The notes under the pieces: model-generated
The model's input: the letters and a program-made list of their open reading frames with translations, nothing else
Told to the model about the DNA's origin: nothing
The model's database searches: none
Position numbers and translations under genes: made by a program
Shown: positions 16,109 through 25,595 of the stretch, piece by piece
Numbering within the stretch: position 1 is the stretch's first letter
Layout: each line of letters begins with the position of its first letter
Assembly (NCBI GenBank): GCA_947475065.1
Contig: CANJLB010000004.1
Location: 1-64,000 of the forward strand
Origin: Opitutia bacterium
Lineage (GTDB): Bacteria; Verrucomicrobiota; Verrucomicrobiia; Opitutales; Opitutaceae
Length of the DNA: 64,000 nucleotides
Direction: 5' to 3'

Positions 16109-17065
16109 ATGTGCTCCTCGCCCTCTGCGTTGAAAAACTCCCCTCCCAAGCTCATCCTCACCTGCGGTGATCCGGCCGGCATCGGTCCCGAAATCATCGC
16201 GGCGTGGCTGGCGGCGCATCCCGCCGAGGCACGCGACGTGGCGGTCGCCGGGAACGCGCGCTGGCTCGCCACGCTGCCGCTCGAAGCGGCGCAGTGCCTC
16301 CCCGTCGGCCCGGGGGACTTTACCGCGACCCCCGGCCGGCCGGAAGCGACCGGCGCGCGCGTCGCCTGGGAGGCGATGGAGCGGGCCGCCGCCGGCTGCG
16401 CGGCGGGGGAATTTGCGGGCGTGGTCACCGGACCGGTGAGCAAGGCGGAGCTGGCGCGCGTCGGCTATCCGTTTCCCGGCCAGACCGAATTTTTCGCCGC
16501 CCGCTGGGGCGGGGAGCCCACGATGGGATTTTGCGGCGGCCGGCTGCGTGTCGCGCTGCTCACCTGGCACCTCCCGCTGCGTGCGGTGCCGGCGCAGCTC
16601 ACGCCGGAAAATTTCGCGCGCACCGTCCGGGCCGCCCATGAACTGGCCCGCGCCGAGGGCGTGGCCGCGCCCCGCATCGCCGTGTGCGGGCTGAACCCGC
16701 ACGCGGGCGAAGGCGGGCTGCTCGGCACGGAGGAGCGCGACACGGTGGACCCGATCCTCGACGGATTGCGGTGCGAGTTTCCCGGCCTGTCGCGCACGCA
16801 GCCGGGCGACACGGTCTTTGCGCGCGCGCTACGCGGTGAATTCGACGTCATCGTCGCGCTCTACCACGACCAGGGGCTCGCACCGCTGAAGACCGTGGAT
16901 TTCGACGAGGCGGTGAACGTCACACTCGGCCTGCGCCACGTGCGGACGAGCCCCGACCATGGCACGGCGTTCGGCATCGCCGGCCAGGGCAAGGCCAGCC
17001 CGCGCAGCTTCACCCACGCTGTCGAGGTCGCGCGGCGCTTGCTTCACACGCGAGGAGCGCAATAG
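16109..17065 (+). CDS. pdxA: 4-hydroxythreonine-4-phosphate dehydrogenase
   Basis: 318 residues from MCSSPSALKNSPPK; the open frame upstream overlaps lpxA and is not used. Family blocks are LTCGDPAGIGPEIIAAW, GVVTGPVSKAEL, GQTEFFAARWG and VCGLNPHAGEGGLLGTEE. The metal site is in ALYHDQGLAPLKTVDFDEAVNVTLGL and RTSPDHGTAFGIAGQGKA. It uses NAD to make 3-amino-1-hydroxyacetone phosphate for pyridoxal phosphate synthesis. The gene order lpxA-pdxA-iscA suggests one transcript. Confidence 0.96.
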   Translation: MCSSPSALKNSPPKLILTCGDPAGIGPEIIAAWLAAHPAEARDVAVAGNARWLATLPLEAAQCLPVGPGDFTATPGRPEATGARVAWEAMERAAAGCAAGEFAGVVTGPVSKAELARVGYPFPGQTEFFAARWGGEPTMGFCGGRLRVALLTWHLPLRAVPAQLTPENFARTVRAAHELARAEGVAAPRIAVCGLNPHAGEGGLLGTEERDTVDPILDGLRCEFPGLSRTQPGDTVFARALRGEFDVIVALYHDQGLAPLKTVDFDEAVNVTLGLRHVRTSPDHGTAFGIAGQGKASPRSFTHAVEVARRLLHTRGAQ

Positions 17066-17074
17066 TTTCTGTCC

Positions 17075-17485
17075 ATGCCCGAATCTGCCACGCTCCCGTC
17101 ACCCGCGTCTTCCGTGCCGGCATCCGCGGCACTGCCCGACGGTGTGCGCGTGGGCAACGAGCAGCTCGTGCGCCTCACCGCACCGGCGGGCACCAAGGTC
17201 GCGGCGCTCATCGCCCGGGAAAAACAGGGCGGGTTTTTGCGCGTAGCCATCACCGGCGGCGGGTGCAACGGCCTGAGCTACCGGCTGCGCTTCACGCCGG
17301 AGCCGAAGCGGGGGGACATCCTCGTCGGAACGGCCGGCGCACGCGTGCTGGTGGACGCAAAGACCGCGCTCTACCTGCGCGGCACCGAAGTGGACTATTC
17401 GGACCGAATGATCGGCGGCGGCTTCAAGTTCACAAATCCGAACGCCAAGGCGAGCTGCTCCTGCGGCGAAAGCTTCAGCATGTGA
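17075..17485 (+). CDS. HesB/IscA-type iron-sulfur assembly protein (ErpA/IscA-like)
   Basis: 136 residues. A ~30-residue Ala/Pro-rich N-terminal extension precedes the A-type carrier fold. The three ligand cysteines are present: GGGCNGLSY (~67) and CSCGESF near the C-terminus (~129 and ~131). YRLRFTPEPKRGDI, TEVDYSDRMIGGGFKFTNPNAKASC is the family core. It delivers or scaffolds Fe-S clusters. It starts nine bases after pdxA. Whether it is IscA, SufA or ErpA cannot be told. Confidence 0.93.
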   Translation: MPESATLPSPASSVPASAALPDGVRVGNEQLVRLTAPAGTKVAALIAREKQGGFLRVAITGGGCNGLSYRLRFTPEPKRGDILVGTAGARVLVDAKTALYLRGTEVDYSDRMIGGGFKFTNPNAKASCSCGESFSM

Positions 17486-17524
17486 GAGGAGCACGCACCG
17501 GGCGCCTGGAGGGGACCAAGACCA

Positions 17525-18580
17525 TCACCCGGCCAGGCCCCGGCCGCCAGTGGAGACCTGCGGCGCGAGCGAGCCGCCGTCGAGCCATTCGCTTTCGACG
17601 AGCTCGATGCGCGGGTTGGCCGGAATGCCGAAATCGCGGTTGGTGATGCGCGCGGCGAGCAGCTCCACCGCCCAGGCACCCATGAGCGGCTGGTTTTGCT
17701 GGAGGCCGGAAAAACCGGAGCCCACCAAAATCTGGCTGAGCACGACGACGCCAAGATCGCCCGGCACCCGCACCCGGTGTCGCCGCAGCACGGCGCCCAG
17801 CTCGACGACCATGTCGTAGAGGTGGACGAACACCAGCACGTCGGGTCGCTCGCGCGCGAGCCAGGCCAGCAGCGGCTTTTCCTCGACGCGCTCAAGCTGA
17901 AGCACGGGCAGTGCCTTGCCCGGGCCGAGCCGGTGCTCGCACCAGCCGAGATAGGCCGAGGTGTGCGCATGGCCGCTGCGCGCCTCCTCGTAGCGCCCGA
18001 GCACGAGGCCGGGCCGCCGGTAGCCGAGCCGGTGGACCCGTTCGAGGACGTTGACGGTATCGTTGTAAAAATGGCTCGTCACCCGGTGCAACGGTGTATG
18101 GATGCTCAGGCCCACGGTCACGATGGCGTGGGCGGCCAGCTCGGCGGGAAACTCCTGGTCAAGGTCGGGACTGCCGAAGCTCAGCAGCCCCTCGATCCCG
18201 CGGGCGTCGAGGATGCCCCGAAACCGCCGGTAGGTCATGCCCGGCGCGCGCAGCCACAGCGGCTCCAGCCGGTAGCCTAGCTCGTCGGCCCGGCGTTGCA
18301 TGCCCTCGTAGATTTGCGCGAGGTGTCGCGAGCTTTCCCACGGCCGGGGGCTGTCGTAAAAGGAGATGACTCCGAAGCACGCCTGCTGCCGCACGGCCCG
18401 CGGCCGGCGCAGGTGCGTCATCATCGCGACCAGCTTGGCGTCGGGCCGGTAGCCTTCCTGGGCGGCCAGCCGGCGGACCTTCATCCGCGTCACGGCGGAG
18501 ACTTTCGGGCTGTTCCGCAGCGCGAGCGAGACGGCCGAAGGGGAAAGCCCCGCGAGCCGGGCGAGATGGCGCACGTTCAT
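17525..18580 (-). CDS. LacI-family transcriptional regulator
   Basis: 351 residues from MNVRHLARLAGLSPSAVSLALRNSPKVS, the LacI HTH with its hinge (VRRLAAQEGYRPDAKLVAMM). A periplasmic-binding-like effector domain follows (ACFGVISFYDSPRPWE, GIEGLLSFGSP, AIVTVGLSIHTPLHRVTSHFYND, LGVVVLSQILVGSGFSGLQQN). The frame extends to 18754 with low-complexity Pro/Arg sequence that is not used. This subgroup is expanded in Opitutaceae. It has no sugar gene beside it, so its regulon is unclear. Confidence 0.92.
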   Translation of the reverse strand: MNVRHLARLAGLSPSAVSLALRNSPKVSAVTRMKVRRLAAQEGYRPDAKLVAMMTHLRRPRAVRQQACFGVISFYDSPRPWESSRHLAQIYEGMQRRADELGYRLEPLWLRAPGMTYRRFRGILDARGIEGLLSFGSPDLDQEFPAELAAHAIVTVGLSIHTPLHRVTSHFYNDTVNVLERVHRLGYRRPGLVLGRYEEARSGHAHTSAYLGWCEHRLGPGKALPVLQLERVEEKPLLAWLARERPDVLVFVHLYDMVVELGAVLRRHRVRVPGDLGVVVLSQILVGSGFSGLQQNQPLMGAWAVELLAARITNRDFGIPANPRIELVESEWLDGGSLAPQVSTGGRGLAG

Positions 18581-18683
18581 GGTGAACAGTTGACCGAAAA
18601 CCGTGCGCCAAGGCAAGCCCGAGACATTGGGAACCAAACCGCCGCCCGCCGCAGGCAGGGCAGGAATTACCGGCCGGACGCGC

Positions 18684-20342
18684 TCACGGCGACGCGGCGG
18701 GGGCGGTGAGGGTGCTGGCGGCGCGGTTGTTGGCCGGAACGGCGTCGGGCACACCGGGCGGGTTGGTCAGGGTGGTGCGGAAGGTCAGCTGGCCAGCGGC
18801 GAGCAGCGCGTCGTCCACGGGCACGGTAGCTGTGAACGTTTCGCCGGGCTGGAGCGAAGGCAGGCTGGCCACGCTGGCTCCGCTACCGTTGTCCACATTG
18901 AGCGTGAGGCCGCTGACGGCCTGCCCGCTGCGGTTTTGGACAACAAACTCCATGTTGCCCGTGTCACCATCATAATAATGGCTGGAGATCGCGGTGTCCA
19001 CGCGTGCGGGATCGTTGCGATTCATCGCCCAGCCGACGTTCAGGCTGCCAACGCCATAGTCTGGGTCGGTGCCAGCGCGGCCGCCGTCGCTGGAGTATTG
19101 CAACAGCGTCTGGTAGGCGTCCGTGGCGGTCATGCCGGGATTTTGGGTCATCATCGCGGCGATGGCTCCGGCCACTGCCGGCGCACTGGCGGAGGTGCCG
19201 GTAAAATAGACACGCTCGCCGTCGAGCCAGGCGGCCTGCACCTCATAGCCCGGCGCGGTGAACATGAGCTGGGGGCTGGAGTTGGAAAAAATGTCCTGCT
19301 GGCCCACCCCGTCCACGGAGCCGACGGAAACGACGCGTGGATCGGCGGCAGGCCAGGTGAGTTGGCTGGCCTGATCGTTGCCGGCAGATGACACGATCAC
19401 CGCGCCGTGGTCCATGGCGTAGCTGATGGCACTGCTGAGGTAGGCCGCGTCCGAGTAGGCGCCCATGCTGATGTTGATGATCTGGGCGCCATTGTCCGTG
19501 GCGGCGACAATGGCCTGCGCGAGCGTGAAAACATCGCTGGTGCCGCCATCGCCGGTGACGCGGATGCTCAGGATGTCCGCCCCGGGCGCGACCCCGGCGG
19601 CGTCCGGCGACGCACCCGCCGCGAGGGAGGCGACCGCCGTGGCGTGCCCGTCACCCTCGGCAGGCGCCGTGCCGAGGCCGAGATCAAGCAGGCGAAGGCG
19701 GCTGCCGAGCGTGGGATCGGGCGCGACCCCGCTGTCGAGCACAGCGATCGTGATGCCCTGACCCCAGGTGCTGCGATCCCCCGTGATGCCGAGTTCGCTC
19801 AGCAGGTTGTTGCCCACGGGGACCTGCGGACCGCCGGCACGGTCCTCGGGGGCTGGCGCAGTGGGCGGGACGACAACGGTATTGATGGCAACATTGAGGT
19901 AGTCGCCGGCGTTGGCCAGCAAGTCGCCCGCAAGACCGTCGAGCGTGGTGAACCGCACCCGAGCCGACAGCAGGCCGTCCACCCGGCCCGCTACCTCGAG
20001 GCCGGCGGCGGCGGCGCGGGCCAGAAACGCCTGGTAAGCGGCGTTGTCCCGGAAGGTGAGCACGCTCTCGTTGGGCAACGCGCGGGGCTGGCTGAAAAAA
20101 TTTTCGAGCCGGGCCTGCAACACCACCGGAGCATCCGGCCCGCTCAGCGCATCTGCCACGGCGCGGAGGATTTCGGCGGCGGCGAGCCGGATGGTGGCGC
20201 CCGTCACGACCGGCAGCGGTGGCGGCGCACTGACCGTCACGGGCAGCCCGGCGCGCGGCTCGCGGCGCAGCCAATCAAGGAGCAGGGCCAAAAAAACGAT
20301 GGCTGCCACGAGTGGGAAAATGCGGGCGGCGCGGTCTTTCAT
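18684..20342 (-). CDS. subtilisin-like (S8) serine protease, membrane-anchored or secreted
   Basis: 552 residues from MKDRAARIFPLVAA. There is an N-terminal signal anchor (~9-24) and a propeptide-like region to ~185. The S8 catalytic domain has Asp203 (AVLDSGV), His233 (GDGHATAVASL), oxyanion Asn322 (SSAGNDQ) and Ser384 (GTSASAPAVAG). The last ~110 residues (SSHYYDGDTGNMEFVVQNRSGQAVSGLTL...PANNRAAST) look like a CARDB-type beta-sandwich. It probably acts outside the cytoplasmic membrane. A start at 20369 is possible. It stands upstream of the LacI gene on the same strand. Confidence 0.92.
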   Translation of the reverse strand: MKDRAARIFPLVAAIVFLALLLDWLRREPRAGLPVTVSAPPPLPVVTGATIRLAAAEILRAVADALSGPDAPVVLQARLENFFSQPRALPNESVLTFRDNAAYQAFLARAAAAGLEVAGRVDGLLSARVRFTTLDGLAGDLLANAGDYLNVAINTVVVPPTAPAPEDRAGGPQVPVGNNLLSELGITGDRSTWGQGITIAVLDSGVAPDPTLGSRLRLLDLGLGTAPAEGDGHATAVASLAAGASPDAAGVAPGADILSIRVTGDGGTSDVFTLAQAIVAATDNGAQIINISMGAYSDAAYLSSAISYAMDHGAVIVSSAGNDQASQLTWPAADPRVVSVGSVDGVGQQDIFSNSSPQLMFTAPGYEVQAAWLDGERVYFTGTSASAPAVAGAIAAMMTQNPGMTATDAYQTLLQYSSDGGRAGTDPDYGVGSLNVGWAMNRNDPARVDTAISSHYYDGDTGNMEFVVQNRSGQAVSGLTLNVDNGSGASVASLPSLQPGETFTATVPVDDALLAAGQLTFRTTLTNPPGVPDAVPANNRAASTLTAPAASP

Positions 20343-20436
20343 CGGCAGCAGCGACGGACTCCGGAACAAAGTTTATCCATGACGTACAGTTGAGACGTGG
20401 GCCTGCGGACAAGGTTTCACTGAAACCAAGGCGCCA

Positions 20437-20676
20437 TCAAGGTACCGGGTCGCGCAGCGACCCAACCGACGCGGACGGCGGAACCGGTGCGGGCGGCATG
20501 GCCGGCAAATCCAAGTCGCTCACGCTGGCGCGGTACGGCGACCGGCCGGGACCGCGCGCGAGTTTCGCCAGCCTGAGCAGCACGACCCCCAGCACCACCA
20601 GCGCGAGTACGCCCAGAAACAATAGCGTGCCAATGAAAAGCTTCTCCAAAGGGAAATTTTGATCGGAAGGGTTCAT
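20437..20676 (-). CDS. small single-span membrane protein
   Basis: 79 residues from MNPSDQNFPLEKL. One helix (~12-35, LFIGTLLFLGVLALVVLGVVLLRLA) is followed by a basic stretch and a proline-rich tail. A GGAGG ribosome binding site lies about ten bases before this ATG, which favours it over an in-frame start at 20727. No family recognised. It is upstream of the subtilase gene on the same strand. Confidence 0.6.
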   Translation of the reverse strand: MNPSDQNFPLEKLFIGTLLFLGVLALVVLGVVLLRLAKLARGPGRSPYRASVSDLDLPAMPPAPVPPSASVGSLRDPVP

Positions 20677-20878
20677 GGCGGGGGGAGCCTCCTTTCTTGC
20701 CGCATCCGCCCGGTATGGCAAGCCCACGCTGCCGGCCTTGAGCGGAGACCGGCATGCTGGCGGGAGAACGAGGGCTTGTCACGTCCTCCCGACGGGCGGA
20801 ATGACGGGCAGACACATGGGTTTTCTTTGTCGCAGCCCGTCCTTGGCAAGCGCCCGGGCTTGTGCATCATGAGTGTCC

Positions 20879-21910
20879 ATGTTTGTTGACGAATGCACTA
20901 TCAAGGCCCAGGCGGGCGACGGCGGCCGCGGCTGCACCAGCTTCCGCCGGGAAAAATTTGAGCCGTGGGGCGGGCCCAATGGCGGCGACGGCGGGCGGGG
21001 AGGTGACATCGTCCTGGTCGGCGACGACGACACCAACAACCTCGTGGACTACAAATACCAGCCACACTGGAATGCCGGACGGGGCGAGCACGGCATGGGC
21101 AAGGACTGCAACGGCCGCGAGGGCAAAACGCGCGTCCTCCGGCTGCCACTCGGCACTGTCGTGACGGATCTCGCCACCGGCGGAATCGTCGCCGAGATGA
21201 TCGCGGACGGCCAGCGCGTCATCCTCTGCAAGGGCGGCAACGGCGGCTGGGGCAACACTCACTTCAAGTCGTCCACCCATCAGGCGCCGCGCCGCGCCAA
21301 CCCCGGGCAGGACGGCGAGCGCGGCGAGTTCCGCCTCGTGCTCAAGAGCATCGCCGACATCGGCCTGGTGGGCTTCCCCAACGCCGGCAAGTCGTCGCTC
21401 ACCGCGCGGATCACCCGCGCGCGCCCGAAAACGGCCGCGTATCCGTTTACCACGCTGCACCCGCAGATCGGGGTGATCGAGTATCCCGAGACCTACGACC
21501 GGCTGCTGCTGGCCGACGTGCCGGGCCTTATCGCCGGCGCCAGCGAGGACCGCGGCCTCGGCCATCGCTTCCTGCGCCACATTGAGCGCTGCACGCTGCT
21601 GATGTTCCTCCTTGACATGGCCGGCACCGACGGGCGCGACCCACGGGACGACTATGCCACGCTGCTCAAGGAACTGAAGCTCTACGACCCCGCGCTGCTG
21701 AAAAAGCCCCGCGTCGTCGTCGCCAACAAGACAGACCTGCCCGAGGCCGCCGCGAATCTCGTCAAGTTCAAGCGCCGCCACAAATCGGCGGAGGTCCTGA
21801 AAATCTCATGCCTAAGCGGCGACGGCCTGGAGAAGCTCAAGCTCGCTCTGCGCCGCCGCGTCCTCAAGCATGGCGGCCGCACCCGTCTCGCGGCCGGAGC
21901 CGCCGCCTGA
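20879..21910 (+). CDS. obgE: GTPase Obg/CgtA
   Basis: 343 residues from MFVDECTIKAQAGDGGRGC, the glycine-rich Obg fold (GGPNGGDGGRGGDIVLVGD...). The G domain begins IGLVGFPNAGKSSLTARITRARPKTAAYPFTTLHPQIGVIEY, with DVPGLIAGASEDRGLGHRFLRHIERC and the NKTD box. It is shorter than E. coli ObgE because it lacks the acidic tail. It is involved in 50S ribosome maturation and stress signalling. An in-frame GTG two codons upstream is an alternative start. Confidence 0.97.
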   Translation: MFVDECTIKAQAGDGGRGCTSFRREKFEPWGGPNGGDGGRGGDIVLVGDDDTNNLVDYKYQPHWNAGRGEHGMGKDCNGREGKTRVLRLPLGTVVTDLATGGIVAEMIADGQRVILCKGGNGGWGNTHFKSSTHQAPRRANPGQDGERGEFRLVLKSIADIGLVGFPNAGKSSLTARITRARPKTAAYPFTTLHPQIGVIEYPETYDRLLLADVPGLIAGASEDRGLGHRFLRHIERCTLLMFLLDMAGTDGRDPRDDYATLLKELKLYDPALLKKPRVVVANKTDLPEAAANLVKFKRRHKSAEVLKISCLSGDGLEKLKLALRRRVLKHGGRTRLAAGAAA

Positions 21911-21915
21911 AGCCC

Positions 21916-22437
21916 ATGACACCCGCCAAGCGCCGCGCCCTCCTGCTCCGCGCCAACCGCGACCTCGGCGCCGCGCTGGTGGACGCCAACTTGGTGAAGG
22001 TCGCGAAGCTCGCGGTGGCCACCGAGCGCCTGCTCGAACTCGCCGCCACCGGCCCGGCCCGGCAGGCCACGCTGCTCGGTGTGCTCGCCTACGAGGTGAA
22101 GGCGATGAGCGAGGAGGACGCCCTGTTGTACCTCACGGAGGAACAGGGCGCGGGGCTGGTGGACCTGCGCGAATGCGACGTGGCCGAAGAGATGAAGGCC
22201 GCGCTGGACCTCGACGCCTGCTGGGCGACGTGGAGCCTGCCCTTCGACCGCGAGGAAGGCTTCACCTACATCGCCACCGCCCACGGCATGAGCGAGGCCG
22301 TTCGCAGCCATTGGGAAAAACAGTACGACGGCCCGATCCTGTGGTTTGGCGCGACGCTCGACGGCATCGCTGACGCGCTCGAAAAAATCGCGGCGGCGCG
22401 GACCACCGCCAAACCCGCCGAAAAAACTCCGGCCTAA
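21916..22437 (+). CDS. stand-alone MshEN/GspE N-terminal-like domain protein
   Basis: 173 residues from MTPAKRRALLLRANRDLG. The segment LGAALVDANLVKVAKLAVATERLLEL, then LLGVLAYEVKAMSEEDALLYLTEEQGAGLVDLRECDVAEEMKAALDLDACWATWSLPF, then a final strand-helix (PILWFGATLDGIADALEKI) follows the layout of the N-terminal domain of type II secretion/type IV pilus ATPases. In that domain paired helices bind c-di-GMP in some members. It sits five bases after obgE and 45 bases before the GspE/PilB gene. Domain call is by eye. Confidence 0.6.
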   Translation: MTPAKRRALLLRANRDLGAALVDANLVKVAKLAVATERLLELAATGPARQATLLGVLAYEVKAMSEEDALLYLTEEQGAGLVDLRECDVAEEMKAALDLDACWATWSLPFDREEGFTYIATAHGMSEAVRSHWEKQYDGPILWFGATLDGIADALEKIAAARTTAKPAEKTPA

Positions 22438-22482
22438 GCCGCCGCGCCGGCCTTCACGCCCAGACCTTCCGTCCTATCCCCC

Positions 22483-24195
22483 ATGCCCCTCGGAAAAATC
22501 CAGGCCCAAATCGTCGCCGCGCTCGGCGAGCTCGGCCGGCTCGACGCCAGACAGCGCGCCGCGCTGGCGGCACGGACCGAAGACCTGAGCGGCGACGCCC
22601 TCGACAAGCTGCTGCAGGAGGAGTTCGGCGTCACCCCCTTTGTGATCCATGTCGCGCGCGCCCGGGCGCTCCGGCTAGGCCTCTGCCCCATCGCGCGCCT
22701 GCATGTGGGGCCGCACACCTTTGAGCGCATCCCGCTGGAATTCTGCCAGCAGAACCTGGTGTTTCCCGCCGGACAGATCGGGGAGTTCCTGCTCGTCGCG
22801 GTCGCCAACCCCTTTGACGCCACGCTCGCAGCCAAGGTCAAGGCCGTCGCCGGCAAGAAAATCATCCGCCTCCTCGCCCGCGAGAAGGACCTGCGCGAAA
22901 AGCTTTTCCCCAAGGAAACCGCCCGGCCCGACGGATTCGACGATGTGGTGCAGAAAATCGGCTCCGCCTACGGCGACGACGAAGAGGTCGCGCTGGCCGG
23001 CGAGGACGTGAGCGAGGAATCCGGCCCCATCATCCAGCTCGCCAACCGCATCATCGAGGACGCGTATTTCTCCGGCACGAGCGACATCCACCTAGAGCCG
23101 CAGGAGAAGGAGATCGTCATCCGCAACCGCATTGACGGCGTATGCCACGAGAAACTGCGCCTGCCGAAAAAAGTCGGCCCCGCGCTCGTGGCGCGGCTGA
23201 AGATCATGTGTAACCTCGACATCGCCGAGCGCCGGCTGCCGCAGGACGGCCGCATCGTTTTCAAGCAGTTCACCAAAAAGAGCCTCGACCTCGACCTGCG
23301 CGTCTCGACCGCGCCGCTCAACCACGGCGAGGGCGTGGTCATGCGCATCCTCGACAAGCAGAAGACAACGCTGCCCATGACCGCGCTGGGGTTCTCCGAT
23401 GAAAACCTCGCCCGCTACCGCGACTGCATCCGCCAGCCCTATGGCATGATCCTGCACTGCGGCCCGACCGGCTCTGGCAAGTCCATGACGCTCTACTCCG
23501 CGCTCAATGAGATCAACACGCCTGACATCGTCATCCGCACCGCCGAGGATCCCATCGAATACACCCTGCCCGGCCTGAACCAGATGCAGATGAACCGCCG
23601 CATCGGCCTCACGTTTGCCACGGCGTTGCGCGCCTTCCTCCGGCAGGACCCCGACATCATCCTGGTCGGCGAGATCCGTGACGAGGAGACGGCCGGCATC
23701 GCCATCGAGGCGGCGCTCACCGGCCACCTGCTCATCTCGACGCTCCACACCAATGACGCGCCCACGACCGTCTCGCGCCTGACCGATATGGGCATCGAGC
23801 CGTTCATGATCTCTTCGTCGCTTCTCGGGGTGTGCGCCCAGCGGCTGATGCGCCGCGTGTGCAAGCAGTGCCGCCAGCCATATGAGCCGGAGGGCCGCGA
23901 AAAGGACCTGCTGGAGAAAGCCCTCGGCTGGAGCGGCCCCGTGCACCGCGCCGCGCCCAAGGGCTGCCCCAAGTGCGGCGGCAGCGGCTACAAGGGCCGC
24001 GTCGGCATCCACGAGCTGATGGTGAGCAACGAGGAGCTCGTGGCCGCGATCAACCAGGAGCTGGAAGCCGCCGAGCTGAAGCGCATCGCCATGCGCGCCG
24101 GGATGAAAACCCTGCACCAAGACAGCCTGCTCAAAGTGCGCGAAGGCTTCACGACCATCACCGAAGCCCTCTCCACGGTCCCGCCGGACATGTGA
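22483..24195 (+). CDS. GspE/PilB-family secretion or pilus assembly ATPase
   Basis: 570 residues. The N-terminal MshEN-like region (~1-145) is followed by the ATPase core: DIHLEPQE, Walker [16 protein letters not shown] (~327), the Asp box [13 protein letters not shown], Walker [17 protein letters not shown] (~389) and the His box [17 protein letters not shown]. The tetracysteine zinc motif CKQC (~460) and [18 protein letters not shown] (~494) is intact. It powers type II secretion or type IV pilus assembly from the cytoplasm. No pilin or secretin gene is next to it, so the machine it serves cannot be told. Confidence 0.94.
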   Translation: MPLGKIQAQIVAALGELGRLDARQRAALAARTEDLSGDALDKLLQEEFGVTPFVIHVARARALRLGLCPIARLHVGPHTFERIPLEFCQQNLVFPAGQIGEFLLVAVANPFDATLAAKVKAVAGKKIIRLLAREKDLREKLFPKETARPDGFDDVVQKIGSAYGDDEEVALAGEDVSEESGPIIQLANRIIEDAYFSGTSDIHLEPQEKEIVIRNRIDGVCHEKLRLPKKVGPALVARLKIMCNLDIAERRLPQDGRIVFKQFTKKSLDLDLRVSTAPLNHGEGVVMRILDKQKTTLPMTALGFSDENLARYRDCIRQPYGMILHCGPTGSGKSMTLYSALNEINTPDIVIRTAEDPIEYTLPGLNQMQMNRRIGLTFATALRAFLRQDPDIILVGEIRDEETAGIAIEAALTGHLLISTLHTNDAPTTVSRLTDMGIEPFMISSSLLGVCAQRLMRRVCKQCRQPYEPEGREKDLLEKALGWSGPVHRAAPKGCPKCGGSGYKGRVGIHELMVSNEELVAAINQELEAAELKRIAMRAGMKTLHQDSLLKVREGFTTITEALSTVPPDM

Positions 24196-24333
24196 GCGGC
24201 CAAAGCCTAAAAACGGGAGCCTGAACCATCTCCTGCTTCCGGTGACTTTCTGGCGGTGGCCTTCGCCGTTCATAAAGATGTGAAAAATGGCGCGGCCACC
24301 GGTCCGGCCAGGACGGGAGGGGCTTGGTTCGGC

Positions 24334-24954
24334 TCAAAGCCCGGGTTGCCCGGCCAGCTGCCACTGCCTGATGACCTCGAAGGGGTGGAGCAGCATGATG
24401 ACATTGAGCGTGAGATTGTCACGCACCGCCAGCGCGCAGCCCGCCTCCATCACGAGCAACGCGGCCACGCTCAGCCGGACGCGCACGCGGCCGGCGAACC
24501 AAAAGCCTGCGGCCATCATCAGAATATCGCTCACCGAATTAAACACGCTGTCGCCTTCGTACCCAAGCGAGATGGTCACGGCGCGGTAACGGTTGATGAT
24601 TAGGGGGGAGTTTTCCATCAGTTCCCAGCCGGCCTCCAGCAGCGCCGCCAGCAAAAACCGATGGCGGAGAGGCACGCGCCGCGCCACCAGCCACAGGAAG
24701 CCATAGATGACAATACCGTGAGTCAGGTGCGAGAAGGAGTAGGGATCGGCAAACCGCTGCGAGCTGGCGCTGCTCCAAATGCTGCCCTCCCACAGCCCGA
24801 ACCGGCCGTCCGGACCGAAAAACGTGCGGCCCATCGCCAGCTCGATGGCGGCTGTCGTCAGAAGCAATCCGATGAACGCTGCAGCAACCAGGCCGCCGCG
24901 CCGTCCATACCCGGAATCAGACGATGGCGGCGGAGCATCCAAGGGTGAGTCCAT
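24334..24954 (-). CDS. DUF2585/UPF0314 integral membrane protein
   Basis: 206 residues with four to five membrane helices. Family blocks are ELAMGRTFF, DPYSFSHLTHGIVIYGFLW, LEAGWELMENSPLIINRYRAVTISLGYEGDSVFNSVSDILMMAAGFWFA and AVRDNLTLNVIMLLHPFEVIRQWQ. The CxCG-type segment seen after MGR in many members is absent here. Function unknown. No operon partner is evident. Confidence 0.85.
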   Translation of the reverse strand: MDSPLDAPPPSSDSGYGRRGGLVAAAFIGLLLTTAAIELAMGRTFFGPDGRFGLWEGSIWSSASSQRFADPYSFSHLTHGIVIYGFLWLVARRVPLRHRFLLAALLEAGWELMENSPLIINRYRAVTISLGYEGDSVFNSVSDILMMAAGFWFAGRVRVRLSVAALLVMEAGCALAVRDNLTLNVIMLLHPFEVIRQWQLAGQPGL

Positions 24955-25013
24955 GGCCCGCCACCGTGATGGCGACGGCCCCGCACAGCAAGCGGGGAAG
25001 TCTGTCGCAGGCC

Positions 25014-25430
25014 TCAGGCGAACAACTCACCGGGCTGGAAGAAACGGGCAAGCTCGATGGCCGCGTTGGCGTCGCTGTCGGAAGCGTGTACGACATTCCT
25101 CATCATCTCCGTGCCGAAGTCGCCACGGATGGTGCCTTTGGCAGCCTTGCGCGAGTCGGTCGGGCCGAGCAGGTCGCGGACGCGGGCCACGACGTTGTCA
25201 CCACGCAGGGCGAGGGCGATGACGGGACGAGAACTCATGAAGGCCTCGATCTCCGGGTAAAAGGGCTTGTCCGCCACATGGGCGTAATGCGCACGCAGCA
25301 CCGCCGGAGACAGGCGGAGCATCTTGCAGCCGATGATCTCGAAACCAGCCTGCTCAAAGCGGGCAAGCACAACACCTGCGTGCTTTTTTTCCATGCAGTC
25401 GGGTTTCAGGAGGATGAGGGTTTTTTGCAT
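25014..25430 (-). CDS. ndk: nucleoside diphosphate kinase
   Basis: 138 residues from MQKTLILLKPDCMEKKHAG; the upstream open frame is not used. The phospho-acceptor His is at ~115 in RNVVHASDSDANA. LLGPTDSRKAAKGTIRGDFG is the family nucleotide-binding segment. It transfers the gamma phosphate among nucleoside triphosphates in the cytoplasm. It lies between the UPF0314 gene and a secreted S26-like gene, separated from the latter by a strong terminator. Confidence 0.96.
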   Translation of the reverse strand: MQKTLILLKPDCMEKKHAGVVLARFEQAGFEIIGCKMLRLSPAVLRAHYAHVADKPFYPEIEAFMSSRPVIALALRGDNVVARVRDLLGPTDSRKAAKGTIRGDFGTEMMRNVVHASDSDANAAIELARFFQPGELFA

Positions 25431-25500
25431 AAACCCGGCCACCATAGCTCTTATGGCCGCAAGGGGAAGCCCGTTTTTTGGATGGCAACAGGGAAGCCGA

Positions 25501-25542
25501 AAACAAAAAGGGCGGGCCGCGTCTCCAAATACGGCCCGCCCG
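25501..25542 (-). terminator. intrinsic terminator of the S26-like gene
   Basis: On the minus strand a 10-bp perfect stem (GGGCGGGCCG/CGGCCCGCCC, 12-base loop) is followed directly by TTTTTGTTTT. It lies 54 bases after the stop of the gene ending at 25596 and before ndk. Confidence 0.8.
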
Positions 25543-25595
25543 GCACACATACCTGTCAGAACCACACAAAGTGTTTTTCCAATTGGACGCCGCGT

